Shown: positions 8,150 through 17,422 of the stretch, piece by piece
Layout: every line of letters starts with the position of its first letter
How positions within the stretch are numbered: position 1 is the first letter of the stretch
Origin: JAUZQZ01 sp964624255
Lineage (GTDB): Bacteria; Pseudomonadota; Zetaproteobacteria; Mariprofundales; Mariprofundaceae
DNA: 64,000 nucleotides
Direction of reading: 5' to 3'
Assembly: GCA_964624255.1 (NCBI GenBank)
Contig: CAZUWV010000001.1
Span: 15,628-79,627, forward strand
Made by a program: the position numbers and the translations under genes
The notes under the pieces: generated by a model
What the model was told of the DNA's origin: nothing
The model's database searches: none
The model's input: the letters and a program-made list of their open reading frames with translations, nothing else

Positions 8150-8300
8150 CGGGCTAGCGGCTCTTGAGATTTATAGGGTGTAGCCGCCATACGGCTGGCC
8201 GACGAAAGATTTGGTGCGGACAAAGGGACCCCGCGAACGAGATGTAGCAGATCCTGTGGGGGGCAAGGGGCGTGGCAGCGTTTGTGAATAGCGCAGCTTA
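8150..8300 (-). repeat. R1 element, decayed copy in reverse orientation
   Basis: The stretch containing GCCATACGG, GGCCGACGAAAGATTTGGTG and CGGACAAAGGGACC is the reverse complement of the R1 core, with several differences. GTTTGTGAATAGCGCAG near 8281-8297 looks like the terminal end. It fills most of the gap between the OmpA-like gene and the phosphatase gene, so any promoter for the latter lies in or beside it. Confidence 0.65.
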
Positions 8301-8315
8301 GTATAACCTTCAATC

Positions 8316-9974
8316 ATGTTCTCCACCCGGATTCCCCGCGAATTCATCTCTCTCTTGCACTACATGGCGCGGCTGTGGCCTTTACCGTTGTTGTTCGTGC
8401 TGGCGCAAACCATTATGCGCCTGAGTGGGAACAGTGGACTTCTTGGACTTCCTCACTGGCTATCACTACTGGATTTTATTCTTTTCATGCTGGTGTTCGG
8501 GTTTGCTGCTGCATGGGCTTACTGGCCCATGCTGCTCCTTGAGCAACGTGCAAAGGGACGGGTCGGGCAGAGCAGGGCGGTTGAAATGGTGATGGCACAA
8601 TTGCCGTTGCGCTCCCTGAAAGTATTTATCGTCGTTGGGGCGTGTTATGCCTCCTACCTGTTGCTTATGTCGTTGGGCGTCGCGGCGGCGGTGTCCGGCA
8701 GTCCCGTTCTAACGTCGCACATGATCATTTCGCTGGTGCTTCCCGTCTATTTTGGCATGGCGGTTCTCATCCCGTCTATCGCTGCTGCCACGGCGATCCG
8801 GCATGTGCTGAACCTGCGGCTCGCCCTCGGACCCAGAGAGACGTTTCCGGCGGATGCCAGAGAATTATATTCCCTGCACTATTTTACGGATTCTTCCCGG
8901 CGTCCATGGCTGGTTTTTCTCGTGACGGGTCTGATCCCTGCCAGCCTCCTGGCTATTCAGGCATGGATGGCGACCAGATCCGACCAGCCGGTGGAGCAGC
9001 ACTTTATTGCCGCGCAAGGGCTGGTACTATTCGTTATTTATGTTCTGGCCAGTACCTATCTGATCTTTCTTGTTAGCCGGTCCCTTAAGCTGGTGATTAG
9101 CGAGCTGGCCAAGGGGCTGGAGTTTATGCGGCAGGGAAATTTCGAGGGCCGCATACCGGTCCTTATCGACGACGATTTGGGTGAGCTGGCCAAGGGTCTG
9201 AATACCGCCCTTCATGGCCTGCAGGAGCGGGAAGACCTGAAAGATTCCCTAAAGATTGCAACGGAGATTCAGCAGGGTTTGTTGCCGGATGCGCCGCCCG
9301 ATGTCTCCGGTTATGCCTTTTGTGCTTTCGAGCAGAGTTGCTATTCCGTTGGCGGAGACTATTACGATTTTATCACCCTTTCCGACGGACGTATCTGGCT
9401 GGTGATTGCTGATGTGGCGGGAAAGGGCTACCCGGCGGCGCTAACCGTGGCTAACCTGCAAGCGATGCTGCATGCGCTGGCGGCCGAGAACGTCCCCTTC
9501 GACAAGGCTATAGATTATGTCAACAGGGCGCTGTTCCAGACCCTTGCAGGGGGAAGGTTCGTCACTCTGTTTATAGCTAAATTACAGCCGCAAAGTCATT
9601 CGATGCTATGGCTGAATGCCGGACATGTGCCACCCATGCTATTGACGGATACGGGCGTGGAACGCTTGCATGCCTCTATCCCGCCCCTTGGGATGATGCC
9701 GGAAATCAGCATTGAGCCGCAAAGGATCAGGCTTCATGCGGGGGATACTTTGCTGGCTTACACGGATGGCATCACCGAGGCGCATAGCGCCAGGGGTCGG
9801 GATGCGAGCGGGGAAATGTTTGGCGATCAACGTCTGGCGGACTGGCTTGTCGCACACAGGGAATCACGGCTCGTGGATTTCCCGGGACAGTTGTTGAAGG
9901 CATTAAAACTGTTTGGTCAGACAATCCAGGAAGACGATATCACACTGTTGTGCCTGAAACGGGAGAAAATATGA
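8316..9974 (+). CDS. Membrane-bound RsbU/SpoIIE-type PP2C phosphatase
   Basis: 552 residues. The N-terminal half has about six hydrophobic segments (residues about 20-260), then a HAMP-like linker (SRSLKLVISELAKGLEFMRQG), then a PP2C-type SpoIIE domain from about 310 to the end. Metal-binding motifs are intact: VGGDYYDF, VIADVAGKGYPAAL, NAGHVPPML, YTDGITEAHS and DDITLL. Such proteins dephosphorylate anti-sigma antagonists or act in partner switching; no partner is visible nearby. The stop overlaps the fumC start (ATGA). An RsbU-like role is inferred. Confidence 0.85.
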   Translation: MFSTRIPREFISLLHYMARLWPLPLLFVLAQTIMRLSGNSGLLGLPHWLSLLDFILFMLVFGFAAAWAYWPMLLLEQRAKGRVGQSRAVEMVMAQLPLRSLKVFIVVGACYASYLLLMSLGVAAAVSGSPVLTSHMIISLVLPVYFGMAVLIPSIAAATAIRHVLNLRLALGPRETFPADARELYSLHYFTDSSRRPWLVFLVTGLIPASLLAIQAWMATRSDQPVEQHFIAAQGLVLFVIYVLASTYLIFLVSRSLKLVISELAKGLEFMRQGNFEGRIPVLIDDDLGELAKGLNTALHGLQEREDLKDSLKIATEIQQGLLPDAPPDVSGYAFCAFEQSCYSVGGDYYDFITLSDGRIWLVIADVAGKGYPAALTVANLQAMLHALAAENVPFDKAIDYVNRALFQTLAGGRFVTLFIAKLQPQSHSMLWLNAGHVPPMLLTDTGVERLHASIPPLGMMPEISIEPQRIRLHAGDTLLAYTDGITEAHSARGRDASGEMFGDQRLADWLVAHRESRLVDFPGQLLKALKLFGQTIQEDDITLLCLKREKI

Positions 9975-11374
9975 GCCAATCAAGCAGGGGGGAGCGCAAG
10001 GGTTATCGAACGGAGTGCGATTCTATGGGTGAGATACAGGTGCCGCTTGATGTGATGTACGGCGCTTCCACAGCCAGGGCTGTTGAGAATTTCCCGGTAT
10101 CCGGCCTGCGCTTCCCGCGCGAGTTGATCAAAGCGCTGGGACGTATCAAGCAGGCTGCCGCAACGGTGAATGAGGGGTTAAAAAAGCTGGATGACGAACG
10201 CGCCTTATTGATCCGGCAGGCGGCGATGGAGCTGGCTGAGGGGCGGTGGGATGACCAGATGGTGCTCGATATTTTTCAGACCGGATCAGGCACGTCTACA
10301 AACATGAATGCCAATGAGGTCATTGCGCACCGTTGCGCGCAACTGGATAGCGGGCTTCTGATACATCCAAACGATCACGTCAATATGGGGCAGTCGTCGA
10401 ATGACGTGATTCCAACCGCAATCCATGTCGCCGCCGCCGACCTTCTCGTTTATGAACTGTTGCCCGCCCTGCGGCATCTTCACGCCCAACTTGCCGGAAA
10501 ATCGGAGAAAACACGCGATATAGTTAAAATTGGCCGTACGCATTTGATGGATGCGACGCCTATCACGCTTGGTCAGGAAATTTCCGGCTGGGCGCGGCAG
10601 GTGGAACTCGGTATCGCACGACTGGAGGCAGCCATGCCTCGCCTTGCGGAACTCGCCATTGGTGGTACGGCGGTCGGCACGGGGCTGAATACGCATCCCG
10701 CATTCGGTGCTCGCATGGCGGATGAATTATCCTCTTCCTATGATATCGAGTTTAGCGAGACCTCCAATCATTTTGAGGCGCAAGCGGCGCAGGATGCAAG
10801 CGTGGAGCTTTCCGGGGCACTAAAAACGCTGGCGGTGTCGCTGCTCAAAATTACCAATGATGTGCGTCTTCTCAATGCTGGCCCGCGATGTGGTATCGGC
10901 GAAATTACGGTACCCGCCGTACAGCCCGGTTCTTCAATCATGCCGGGTAAGGTTAATCCGGTGATGGCCGAATCGCTGGCGCAAGTCGCGGTCCAGGTGA
11001 TTGGCAATGATACGGCGATTGCCTTTGGTGGTGCTTCCGGGTTGCTCGACTTGAATGTGATGTTGCCGGTGATGGCGCACAATCTGCTTGAATCTGAGCG
11101 GCTACTGGCTAATGTCTGCCGTATATTTGCGGATAAGTGCATCGCGGGTCTGACGGCAAACCGCGAAAAATGTGCCGAGCAGATCGAATGGAGCATGAGT
11201 ATGGTGACATCATTGGCACCGAAGATCGGCTATAACAAGGCGGCTGAGATAGCCAAAAGGGCCGTCGCCGAAGGCAAAACGGTGCGCCAAATATGTTTGG
11301 ACATGAATATTCTGCCGGAGGTTGAGCTGAATGCGCTGCTCGACCCAAGAACCATGCTTCGTCCGCATACATAG
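9971..11374 (+). CDS. fumC: Fumarate hydratase, class II
   Basis: 467 residues from the ATG at 9971, which overlaps the phosphatase stop and has GGAGAA upstream; an earlier in-frame start at 9950 lies inside the phosphatase gene. Family signatures are present: GTSTNMNANEVIAH, HPNDHVNMGQSSND, KIGRTHLMDATPITLGQE, GTAVGTGLNTH and the fumarase/aspartase loop GSSIMPGKVNP. It hydrates fumarate to malate in the TCA cycle without an iron-sulfur cluster. Translational coupling with a signalling phosphatase is unexpected. Confidence 0.95.
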   Translation: MSQSSRGERKGYRTECDSMGEIQVPLDVMYGASTARAVENFPVSGLRFPRELIKALGRIKQAAATVNEGLKKLDDERALLIRQAAMELAEGRWDDQMVLDIFQTGSGTSTNMNANEVIAHRCAQLDSGLLIHPNDHVNMGQSSNDVIPTAIHVAAADLLVYELLPALRHLHAQLAGKSEKTRDIVKIGRTHLMDATPITLGQEISGWARQVELGIARLEAAMPRLAELAIGGTAVGTGLNTHPAFGARMADELSSSYDIEFSETSNHFEAQAAQDASVELSGALKTLAVSLLKITNDVRLLNAGPRCGIGEITVPAVQPGSSIMPGKVNPVMAESLAQVAVQVIGNDTAIAFGGASGLLDLNVMLPVMAHNLLESERLLANVCRIFADKCIAGLTANREKCAEQIEWSMSMVTSLAPKIGYNKAAEIAKRAVAEGKTVRQICLDMNILPEVELNALLDPRTMLRPHT

Positions 11375-11424
11375 CGTGAGCCACTACAGGATTTACTGGC
11401 TGCATATGTCAGGACCACTGTTCA

Positions 11425-14400
11425 ATGGGTGAGTTTCCATCTCCGGGCGATGTGTTTCGGCAGATATTTGACGAGGCTCCTGCTCCTTTGTGGGTGGGGG
11501 ATTTATCAGGTGTAAGAAAATTCATTGACCGATTGCGTTCCTCCGGGGTGGATGATCCAGGGGCGTACGTTGAGAGCCATCAGGAAGCAATCAGTGCGTG
11601 CGTAAAGAAGATCAACGTCATCCGGGTCAACAAAGCCGCGCTAAATTTGTATCAAGCCAATAATAATCAACAGTTTCTTGAAGGAATAAATAAAACCTTT
11701 ACCCAGGAACCTGGTAGGGTATTCAGGGAAAACCTGGTTGCGCTGGCTGAGGGTGGAAGTTCTTCCGCCAGCGAGGCCGTAGCGAAAACGTTAACCGGGG
11801 AGGTGATCCATGTCTTGATACGCATATCGGTCGTGTCAGGATATGAGAATACATGGAGCCGCCTGCTGGTTTCCATGGATGACATCAGCGAGCGCAAGCA
11901 GGCCGAAGATGCTCTGGAGTCCAGCGAAGCTCGTTTCCTCGCCCTCACCGAAGCGAGTGCGGCCGCGATTTTCGTGTTCCGGGACAGGATACTTTATGCC
12001 AACCCGGCATTTGAGGAACTCTGGGGATATGCGTCGGATGAGCTGAGGCATTTGGAAATTTCTGATTTGGTCGCGCCTGAATCGATTGCAGAGGTGCAGC
12101 AGCACTGGCAGGAACATAAACAGGGGAAAACTACGCCGAGCTACTATGAAATCAAGCTCAAGAGAAAGGATGGAGAAACGCGCTGGGGATGTTTGTCCTC
12201 GGGCCTGACAAAATATGATGGTCGGAATGCAGCCATCGGAATAATTATTGACATCACCGAGCGCAAGCGGATGGAGCAGAAACTGGAGCTGTTTCGTGAT
12301 CTGATGGATGAGTCTAACGATGGCGTGTTCGTCATTGAGCCGGATACAGGCCGTTTCCTGGATGTGAACAAGGCAGCCTGTGTACGTTTGGGTTACAGTT
12401 TGGGAGAGCTCCTCACGATGGGGGTGCAGGACATTGAGACCACGCTGCCCGATGCTCAGGCATGGAAAGCGCATGTGCGGGGGATGAAGGGGCCAGGTCT
12501 TCTCACTTTTGAGGGAGAACATCAACGCAAGAATGGCAGTGTACTTCCGGTAGAAATCAGCTCAAAATATGTACGTCAGGAGGATGGAGAGTTCATTGTC
12601 ACAACCGTGCGCGACATCACCGCGCGAAAACGGCATGAACGTTTGTTGGCGCGGCGCGAGCGGCAGTTGGCTGTATTGGCCGAGGCGGGTCGAAGTATCA
12701 ATGAAACGCTGGATGAACGCCAGGTTGCCCGCACACTGGTCGATCTGGCGCGCCGTCTGGTGAACTGCGAAGCTGGCGGCGTTGGCTTGTACCGCGGCGG
12801 GAAGATGTGCTTTCGCGAGTATGCTTACAAAGATGAGTATCGGCCGATTGAATTGGATTTCACGTCCGGATATGGCGTGCCGGGGCATGTTCTGGCAACG
12901 CGCGAATGCTATGTCAGCAACGATGCGATGCACGACGTGCATACGATTCCGGAAATTCGGCAGTCGCTCGATTTCTTCAAACTCGCCGATACACCGATTC
13001 TGGATGGGGAAGGAAATATCCTGGGGTGCTTCGAAATGCACGACCGCCTCGATGGCGAGGATTTTGACGACCAGGATATGGAGATGCTGAAATCCCTCGC
13101 CGGTATCGTAGCGGCTGCGCTACAGAATATGCGCTTGCTGGATGAGCGTACGCGGGCGAAGGAGCAATTGCGCAGAACAAATCGTACCTTGCGCATGCTT
13201 AGTGATTGCAATCAGGCGCTGATTCGCGCATCGGATGAGCAACGGCTGCTCGAAGAAATTTGCAGTCTTGTTGTAGGTGAAGGTGAGTACAGAATGGCCT
13301 GGGTGGGCGAAGTGGTTTATGATCATGAGCGTCACATCGTCCCTCTTGCCAAGGCGGGTTTTGAGGATGGCTACCTTGAATCGACCCGTATCTCGTGGGC
13401 GGACGACCAGTTTGGCAGGGGACCTGCCGGGCGGGCGATTCGTGAAGGCCATCCGGTTGTCTGCCAGGATATTTTGCATGATCCGGTATTTTCCCCTTGG
13501 CGCGAGCAGGCTGCCGGGCGCGGCTATGCCTCCAGTATGACCTTCCCCCTGACGGTGAATGGAGAAGTGGCGGGTTTACTGAATATCTACGCCTCAGAGC
13601 CGAACGCGTTTCATGCCGGGGAAATAGACTTGCTGGGAGAGTTGGCCGGGGATTTGGCTTTTGGTATTGAGGTGTTGCGAAACAGGCAGGCCAGAGAGAT
13701 GTTGGAAGAACAGTTTGTTCAGGCCCAGAAAATGGAAGCTGTTGGTGCCCTGGCCGGTGGCCTCGCACACGATTTCAACAATATGCTGGCAGGCATGCTC
13801 GGTACGGTATATCTCGTCCGCAATACGCTGACGGATCATCCAGAGGCGCGGGAGAAGCTGAAACTGGTCGAGACAACAGGATTCCGCGCTGCGGGGATGC
13901 TTGCACAATTGCTGACCTTTGCGCGCAAGGGTGCGACGAATATGCAGCCCATGTCATTACCCTCCTTCCTGAAAGAGGCATTCAAGCTGGCACATGGCGG
14001 TGTTCCCGAGAATATTAGCTTCACACTGGTCGTACCGGAAGGCGAATGTGTGGTGCTGGGTGATGCGACCCTGTTGCAACAGGTATTGCTGAACCTCGTT
14101 ACCAATGCCAGGCACGCCGTTACCGGGCGAGTCCACCCGGTAATTCATGTTTCACTGAAGGTGTCGGAAGCGAATGAGGCCCTATGGAAACGCCATCCGG
14201 ATATTCCGCGCAAGCGCTATGTCCGACTGACTGTGGAAGACAATGGACGTGGTGTCCCGGAGGCGTGCCGTGGAAAATTATTCGAGCCGTTCTTTACGAC
14301 CAAGAGTGCTGGTGAAGGTACGGGGCTGGGCTTGTCCATGGTGTATGGCGCGGTGCAGTCTCATCACGGTGTTATTGAGGTGGAAAGCGAGGAGGGAACA

Positions 14401-14862
14401 GGGAGCGCATTTCATGTATTTCTTCCCCTGCTTGAACAAGCCGATATCGCCCCCTCATCCGAGGAAGAAGAGGTGCGGGTAGAGGGTCATGGCGAAACTA
14501 TCCTGTTGGCCGATGATGAGGAACTGGTGTGCGAAGTCTCCCGCGAACTATTAGAAAGCATGGGTTATCGCGTGTTGATAGCGGCCAATGGAGAAGAGGC
14601 AGTCAGACTGTTCGGCGAGCATCGGGATGAGATTCGTCTGGCCATACTGGATGTGGTCATGCCGCAGTTGAGTGGTGTAGATGCTGCGCTTCGCATGCGT
14701 GTGGCATCTCCGGGCTTGCCTATCCTGTTTCAAACAGGTTATGGCGAGAGGCAGGTTCGCAGAGAGATGGAGGGGCTGAAAGGCTGCCGTATTGTAAGTA
14801 AGCCAACATCTGTCCCCGAGCTTAGTCGTATTTTCCGCGAACTGTTGGATGGGGGCTCGTAA
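11425..14862 (+). CDS. Soluble hybrid histidine kinase, PAS-PAS-PAS-GAF-GAF-HisKA-HATPase-REC
   Basis: 1145 residues with no membrane segment. Order: N-terminal PAS-like module (about 10-150), PAS (165-285, ending DITERKR), PAS (290-405, ending DITARKR), GAF (415-570), GAF (590-760), HisKA with GLAHDFNN and phospho-His 782, HATPase (about 875-1005, with NLVTNARHAV, VEDNGRGVPE and GEGTGLGLSMVYG), and a receiver domain (1025-1140) with phospho-Asp 1076 in LDVVMP. The kinase core and N-terminal module are closely similar to those of the next gene, which overlaps it by 14 bases. The output regulator is not encoded nearby. Confidence 0.9.
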   Translation: MGEFPSPGDVFRQIFDEAPAPLWVGDLSGVRKFIDRLRSSGVDDPGAYVESHQEAISACVKKINVIRVNKAALNLYQANNNQQFLEGINKTFTQEPGRVFRENLVALAEGGSSSASEAVAKTLTGEVIHVLIRISVVSGYENTWSRLLVSMDDISERKQAEDALESSEARFLALTEASAAAIFVFRDRILYANPAFEELWGYASDELRHLEISDLVAPESIAEVQQHWQEHKQGKTTPSYYEIKLKRKDGETRWGCLSSGLTKYDGRNAAIGIIIDITERKRMEQKLELFRDLMDESNDGVFVIEPDTGRFLDVNKAACVRLGYSLGELLTMGVQDIETTLPDAQAWKAHVRGMKGPGLLTFEGEHQRKNGSVLPVEISSKYVRQEDGEFIVTTVRDITARKRHERLLARRERQLAVLAEAGRSINETLDERQVARTLVDLARRLVNCEAGGVGLYRGGKMCFREYAYKDEYRPIELDFTSGYGVPGHVLATRECYVSNDAMHDVHTIPEIRQSLDFFKLADTPILDGEGNILGCFEMHDRLDGEDFDDQDMEMLKSLAGIVAAALQNMRLLDERTRAKEQLRRTNRTLRMLSDCNQALIRASDEQRLLEEICSLVVGEGEYRMAWVGEVVYDHERHIVPLAKAGFEDGYLESTRISWADDQFGRGPAGRAIREGHPVVCQDILHDPVFSPWREQAAGRGYASSMTFPLTVNGEVAGLLNIYASEPNAFHAGEIDLLGELAGDLAFGIEVLRNRQAREMLEEQFVQAQKMEAVGALAGGLAHDFNNMLAGMLGTVYLVRNTLTDHPEAREKLKLVETTGFRAAGMLAQLLTFARKGATNMQPMSLPSFLKEAFKLAHGGVPENISFTLVVPEGECVVLGDATLLQQVLLNLVTNARHAVTGRVHPVIHVSLKVSEANEALWKRHPDIPRKRYVRLTVEDNGRGVPEACRGKLFEPFFTTKSAGEGTGLGLSMVYGAVQSHHGVIEVESEEGTGSAFHVFLPLLEQADIAPSSEEEEVRVEGHGETILLADDEELVCEVSRELLESMGYRVLIAANGEEAVRLFGEHRDEIRLAILDVVMPQLSGVDAALRMRVASPGLPILFQTGYGERQVRREMEGLKGCRIVSKPTSVPELSRIFRELLDGGS

Positions 14863-17416
14863 GGTGACCACGACCGCAGAGTGGGAATACGAGGTGCCAT
14901 CTTCCTTTCTATTGCCGGATGATGCGTTTAGGCGCATGTTCGACGAGGCTCCTGTTCCTTTGTGGGTGGGAGATATGTCAGGGGTAAAAAGTATCATCGG
15001 GCAGTGGTGTCCCTCCGGACCGGATGCTCTGGAGGCATACTTTGAAAGCCATCAGGAAGCGGTCGGGATGTGCGCGGGGAAGGTCAGAGTCCTTCAGGTC
15101 AACAAGGCAGCGCTAAATCTTTATCAAGCCGATGGCCGGAGGCAGTTTCTTGAAGAAATAGATAAAACCTTTACCGAGGCGTTCCTCGGGATATTCAAAG
15201 AGGCGCTGGTTTCTCTGGCCGGAGGCGAAAGCTGCGCGGCTGGTGAAACGGTCACCAAAACGTTGACAGGGGAAGAGGTCCATACCCTGATACGCATTTC
15301 GATCATACCCGGGCATGAGGATACATGGGGCCAGCTATTGGTTTCCATTACAGATATTAGCGCACGTAAGCGAATGGACAGTGTGAATGAGAAAACATCA
15401 GAAATCCTTGAGATGGTCATTTTCGAAAAACCGGTTTCGGATATTTATGATGCGATTTGTCTCATGTTTGAAGATTGTTATCCCGGAATGCGTGCCTCCA
15501 TCCTGATCCTGAGAGGGAATCGATTGTTCCATGGTGGCGCGCCGAGTTTGCCAAATACATACATGGCTGCCATCGACGGCACTGCCATCGGGCCTTGTGC
15601 GGGGTCGTGTGGTACGGCTGCTTTTTTGGGCGAGCGAGTGATTGTCGAAAATATTTCGACCGACCCCCTGTGGAACGACTATAAAGGTTTGGCGCTTTCC
15701 CACGCATTGCAATCGTGCTGGTCGGAGCCCATTAAAGACGCCAGTCATCATGTGCTGGGCACATTTGCCATGTATTACGACCATCCGTGTGCACCTGGTG
15801 AGAGAGAGCTGCATGACATCAGGCGCGCCGCCGGACTCGCTGCCCTTGTCATGGAAAGAAGGAACAGGAAGGCATCGTTACGCAATCTTCTTGGGGCCAT
15901 CGAGCAAGTCAGCGAATCTATTATGCTTACGGACCGGGATGGTGTGATCGAATATGTCAATGCGGCATTCACAAAAATAACCGGATATCCCGCTACAGAA
16001 GCCATCGGCAAGACTCCCAACATTCTAAAAAGTGGCCAGCAGAATGCCGCCTATTACGAAAGGATGTGGAAAACGATTCTGGCGGGAGAAATCTGGAAGG
16101 ATAAAGTTATTGATCGAAGAAAGGATGGCAGCCTTCATCCTGTTATGTTGACCATTTCTCCCATTTTCGATGAGTGTGGAGAGGTGACCCGTTTTGTCGG
16201 CGTTCACGATGACATCAGCAAAATTAAAAAGCTGGAAGAGCAATTCTATCAGGCCCAGAAGATGGAAGCGATTGGTACGCTGGCTGGTGGTATCGCGCAT
16301 GATTTTAACAACATGCTGGCCGGCATGCTCGGTACGGTGTATCTCGTCCGTAAGACGCTGATGGCTTATCCCGAGGCACAGAAGAAGCTGAAGCGGGTTG
16401 AGACAACGGGATTTCGTGCCGCAGACATGATTTCACAATTATTGACCTTCGCGCGCAAAGGCACGATGGATATGCAGCCTATGGTATTGACCTCCTTTTT
16501 GAAGGAGGTGTTCAAGCTGTCGCGCAGCAGCGTTCCCGAGAATATCAGTTTCGCACTGGATATACCGGATACTGAGTGCACGGTGAATGGAGATGCCACT
16601 CTTCTCCAGCAGATCTTACTGAACCTTATCACCAATGCGAGGCATGCCGTTAGCGGCCAAGCCCATCCGGCAATCCGCGTCTCACTGGATGTGCTGAAAG
16701 TGAACAAAGCCTTGTGGAGTCGGCATCCAGACCTTCTGCGCAAGCCTTATGTTCGACTGGTGGTCGAGGATAACGGCCGTGGTATTCCTGAGAAGAATTT
16801 GCATCAACTGTTCGATCCATTTTTCACCACCAGGGACACAGGTGAAGGGACGGGCCTGGGTCTGGCCATGGTGTACGGTGCGGTGCAGTCCCATAACGGC
16901 GTCATCGAAGTGGAGAGCGAGGAGGGGAAGGGAAGTGCCTTTTATGTGTTTCTTCCCCTGATCCGGCAGGCCGGAACGCCTTCCCTTCTTGCGGAAGGGC
17001 AGATGCTGGCAGGGCATGGCGAGACCATTTTGCTGGCTGACGACGAAGAGTCCGTACGCGAGGTTTCCCGGGAGTTGCTGGAGTCTATGGGCTATCGTGT
17101 ACGCGTTGCGGCTAACGGAGAAGAAGCGGTTAGCCTGTTCGAGGAACATCAAGATGAGATCCGTTTAGCTATACTGGATGTGGTCATGCCGCAGTTGGGT
17201 GGTGTGGGTGCAGCGCTCCGCATGCGCGCATGCGCTCCGGGCCTGCCTGTTTTATTCCAGACCGGTTATGGCGAGGAACAGGTCCGGGAAGAGATGGAGA
17301 ACCTGCAAAATTGTCGTGTCATGACCAAGCCGGTATCCGTGCCTGCGCTTAGCTGCATGGTGCGCGATTTGCTGGATGGTGAATCACGGGCGCAGATGGA
17401 AGAAAAGCCCTTCTGA
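14849..17416 (+). CDS. Soluble hybrid histidine kinase, PAS-GAF-PAS-HisKA-HATPase-REC (paralogue of upstream gene)
   Basis: 855 residues, starting inside the end of the upstream kinase gene. The N-terminal PAS-like module (about 28-175) shares DEAPVPLWVGDMSGV, ESHQEAV, VNKAALNLYQA and TKTLTGE with the upstream protein. The middle differs: one GAF (about 190-345) and one PAS (350-465, with SESIMLTDRDGVIEYVNAAF and GKTPNILKSG). The shared C-terminus has phospho-His 484 in GIAHDFNN, a HATPase, and a receiver with phospho-Asp 777. It looks like a tandem duplication followed by exchange of sensor domains. It is convergent with dxs, 6 bases away. Confidence 0.9.
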   Translation: MGARKVTTTAEWEYEVPSSFLLPDDAFRRMFDEAPVPLWVGDMSGVKSIIGQWCPSGPDALEAYFESHQEAVGMCAGKVRVLQVNKAALNLYQADGRRQFLEEIDKTFTEAFLGIFKEALVSLAGGESCAAGETVTKTLTGEEVHTLIRISIIPGHEDTWGQLLVSITDISARKRMDSVNEKTSEILEMVIFEKPVSDIYDAICLMFEDCYPGMRASILILRGNRLFHGGAPSLPNTYMAAIDGTAIGPCAGSCGTAAFLGERVIVENISTDPLWNDYKGLALSHALQSCWSEPIKDASHHVLGTFAMYYDHPCAPGERELHDIRRAAGLAALVMERRNRKASLRNLLGAIEQVSESIMLTDRDGVIEYVNAAFTKITGYPATEAIGKTPNILKSGQQNAAYYERMWKTILAGEIWKDKVIDRRKDGSLHPVMLTISPIFDECGEVTRFVGVHDDISKIKKLEEQFYQAQKMEAIGTLAGGIAHDFNNMLAGMLGTVYLVRKTLMAYPEAQKKLKRVETTGFRAADMISQLLTFARKGTMDMQPMVLTSFLKEVFKLSRSSVPENISFALDIPDTECTVNGDATLLQQILLNLITNARHAVSGQAHPAIRVSLDVLKVNKALWSRHPDLLRKPYVRLVVEDNGRGIPEKNLHQLFDPFFTTRDTGEGTGLGLAMVYGAVQSHNGVIEVESEEGKGSAFYVFLPLIRQAGTPSLLAEGQMLAGHGETILLADDEESVREVSRELLESMGYRVRVAANGEEAVSLFEEHQDEIRLAILDVVMPQLGGVGAALRMRACAPGLPVLFQTGYGEEQVREEMENLQNCRVMTKPVSVPALSCMVRDLLDGESRAQMEEKPF

Positions 17417-17422
17417 TACCCC

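Noticed and set aside
14849..17416. Second kinase as an assembly duplicate of the first
   Set aside because: The shared parts differ at many codons and the middle domains are unrelated, so it is a true paralogue.
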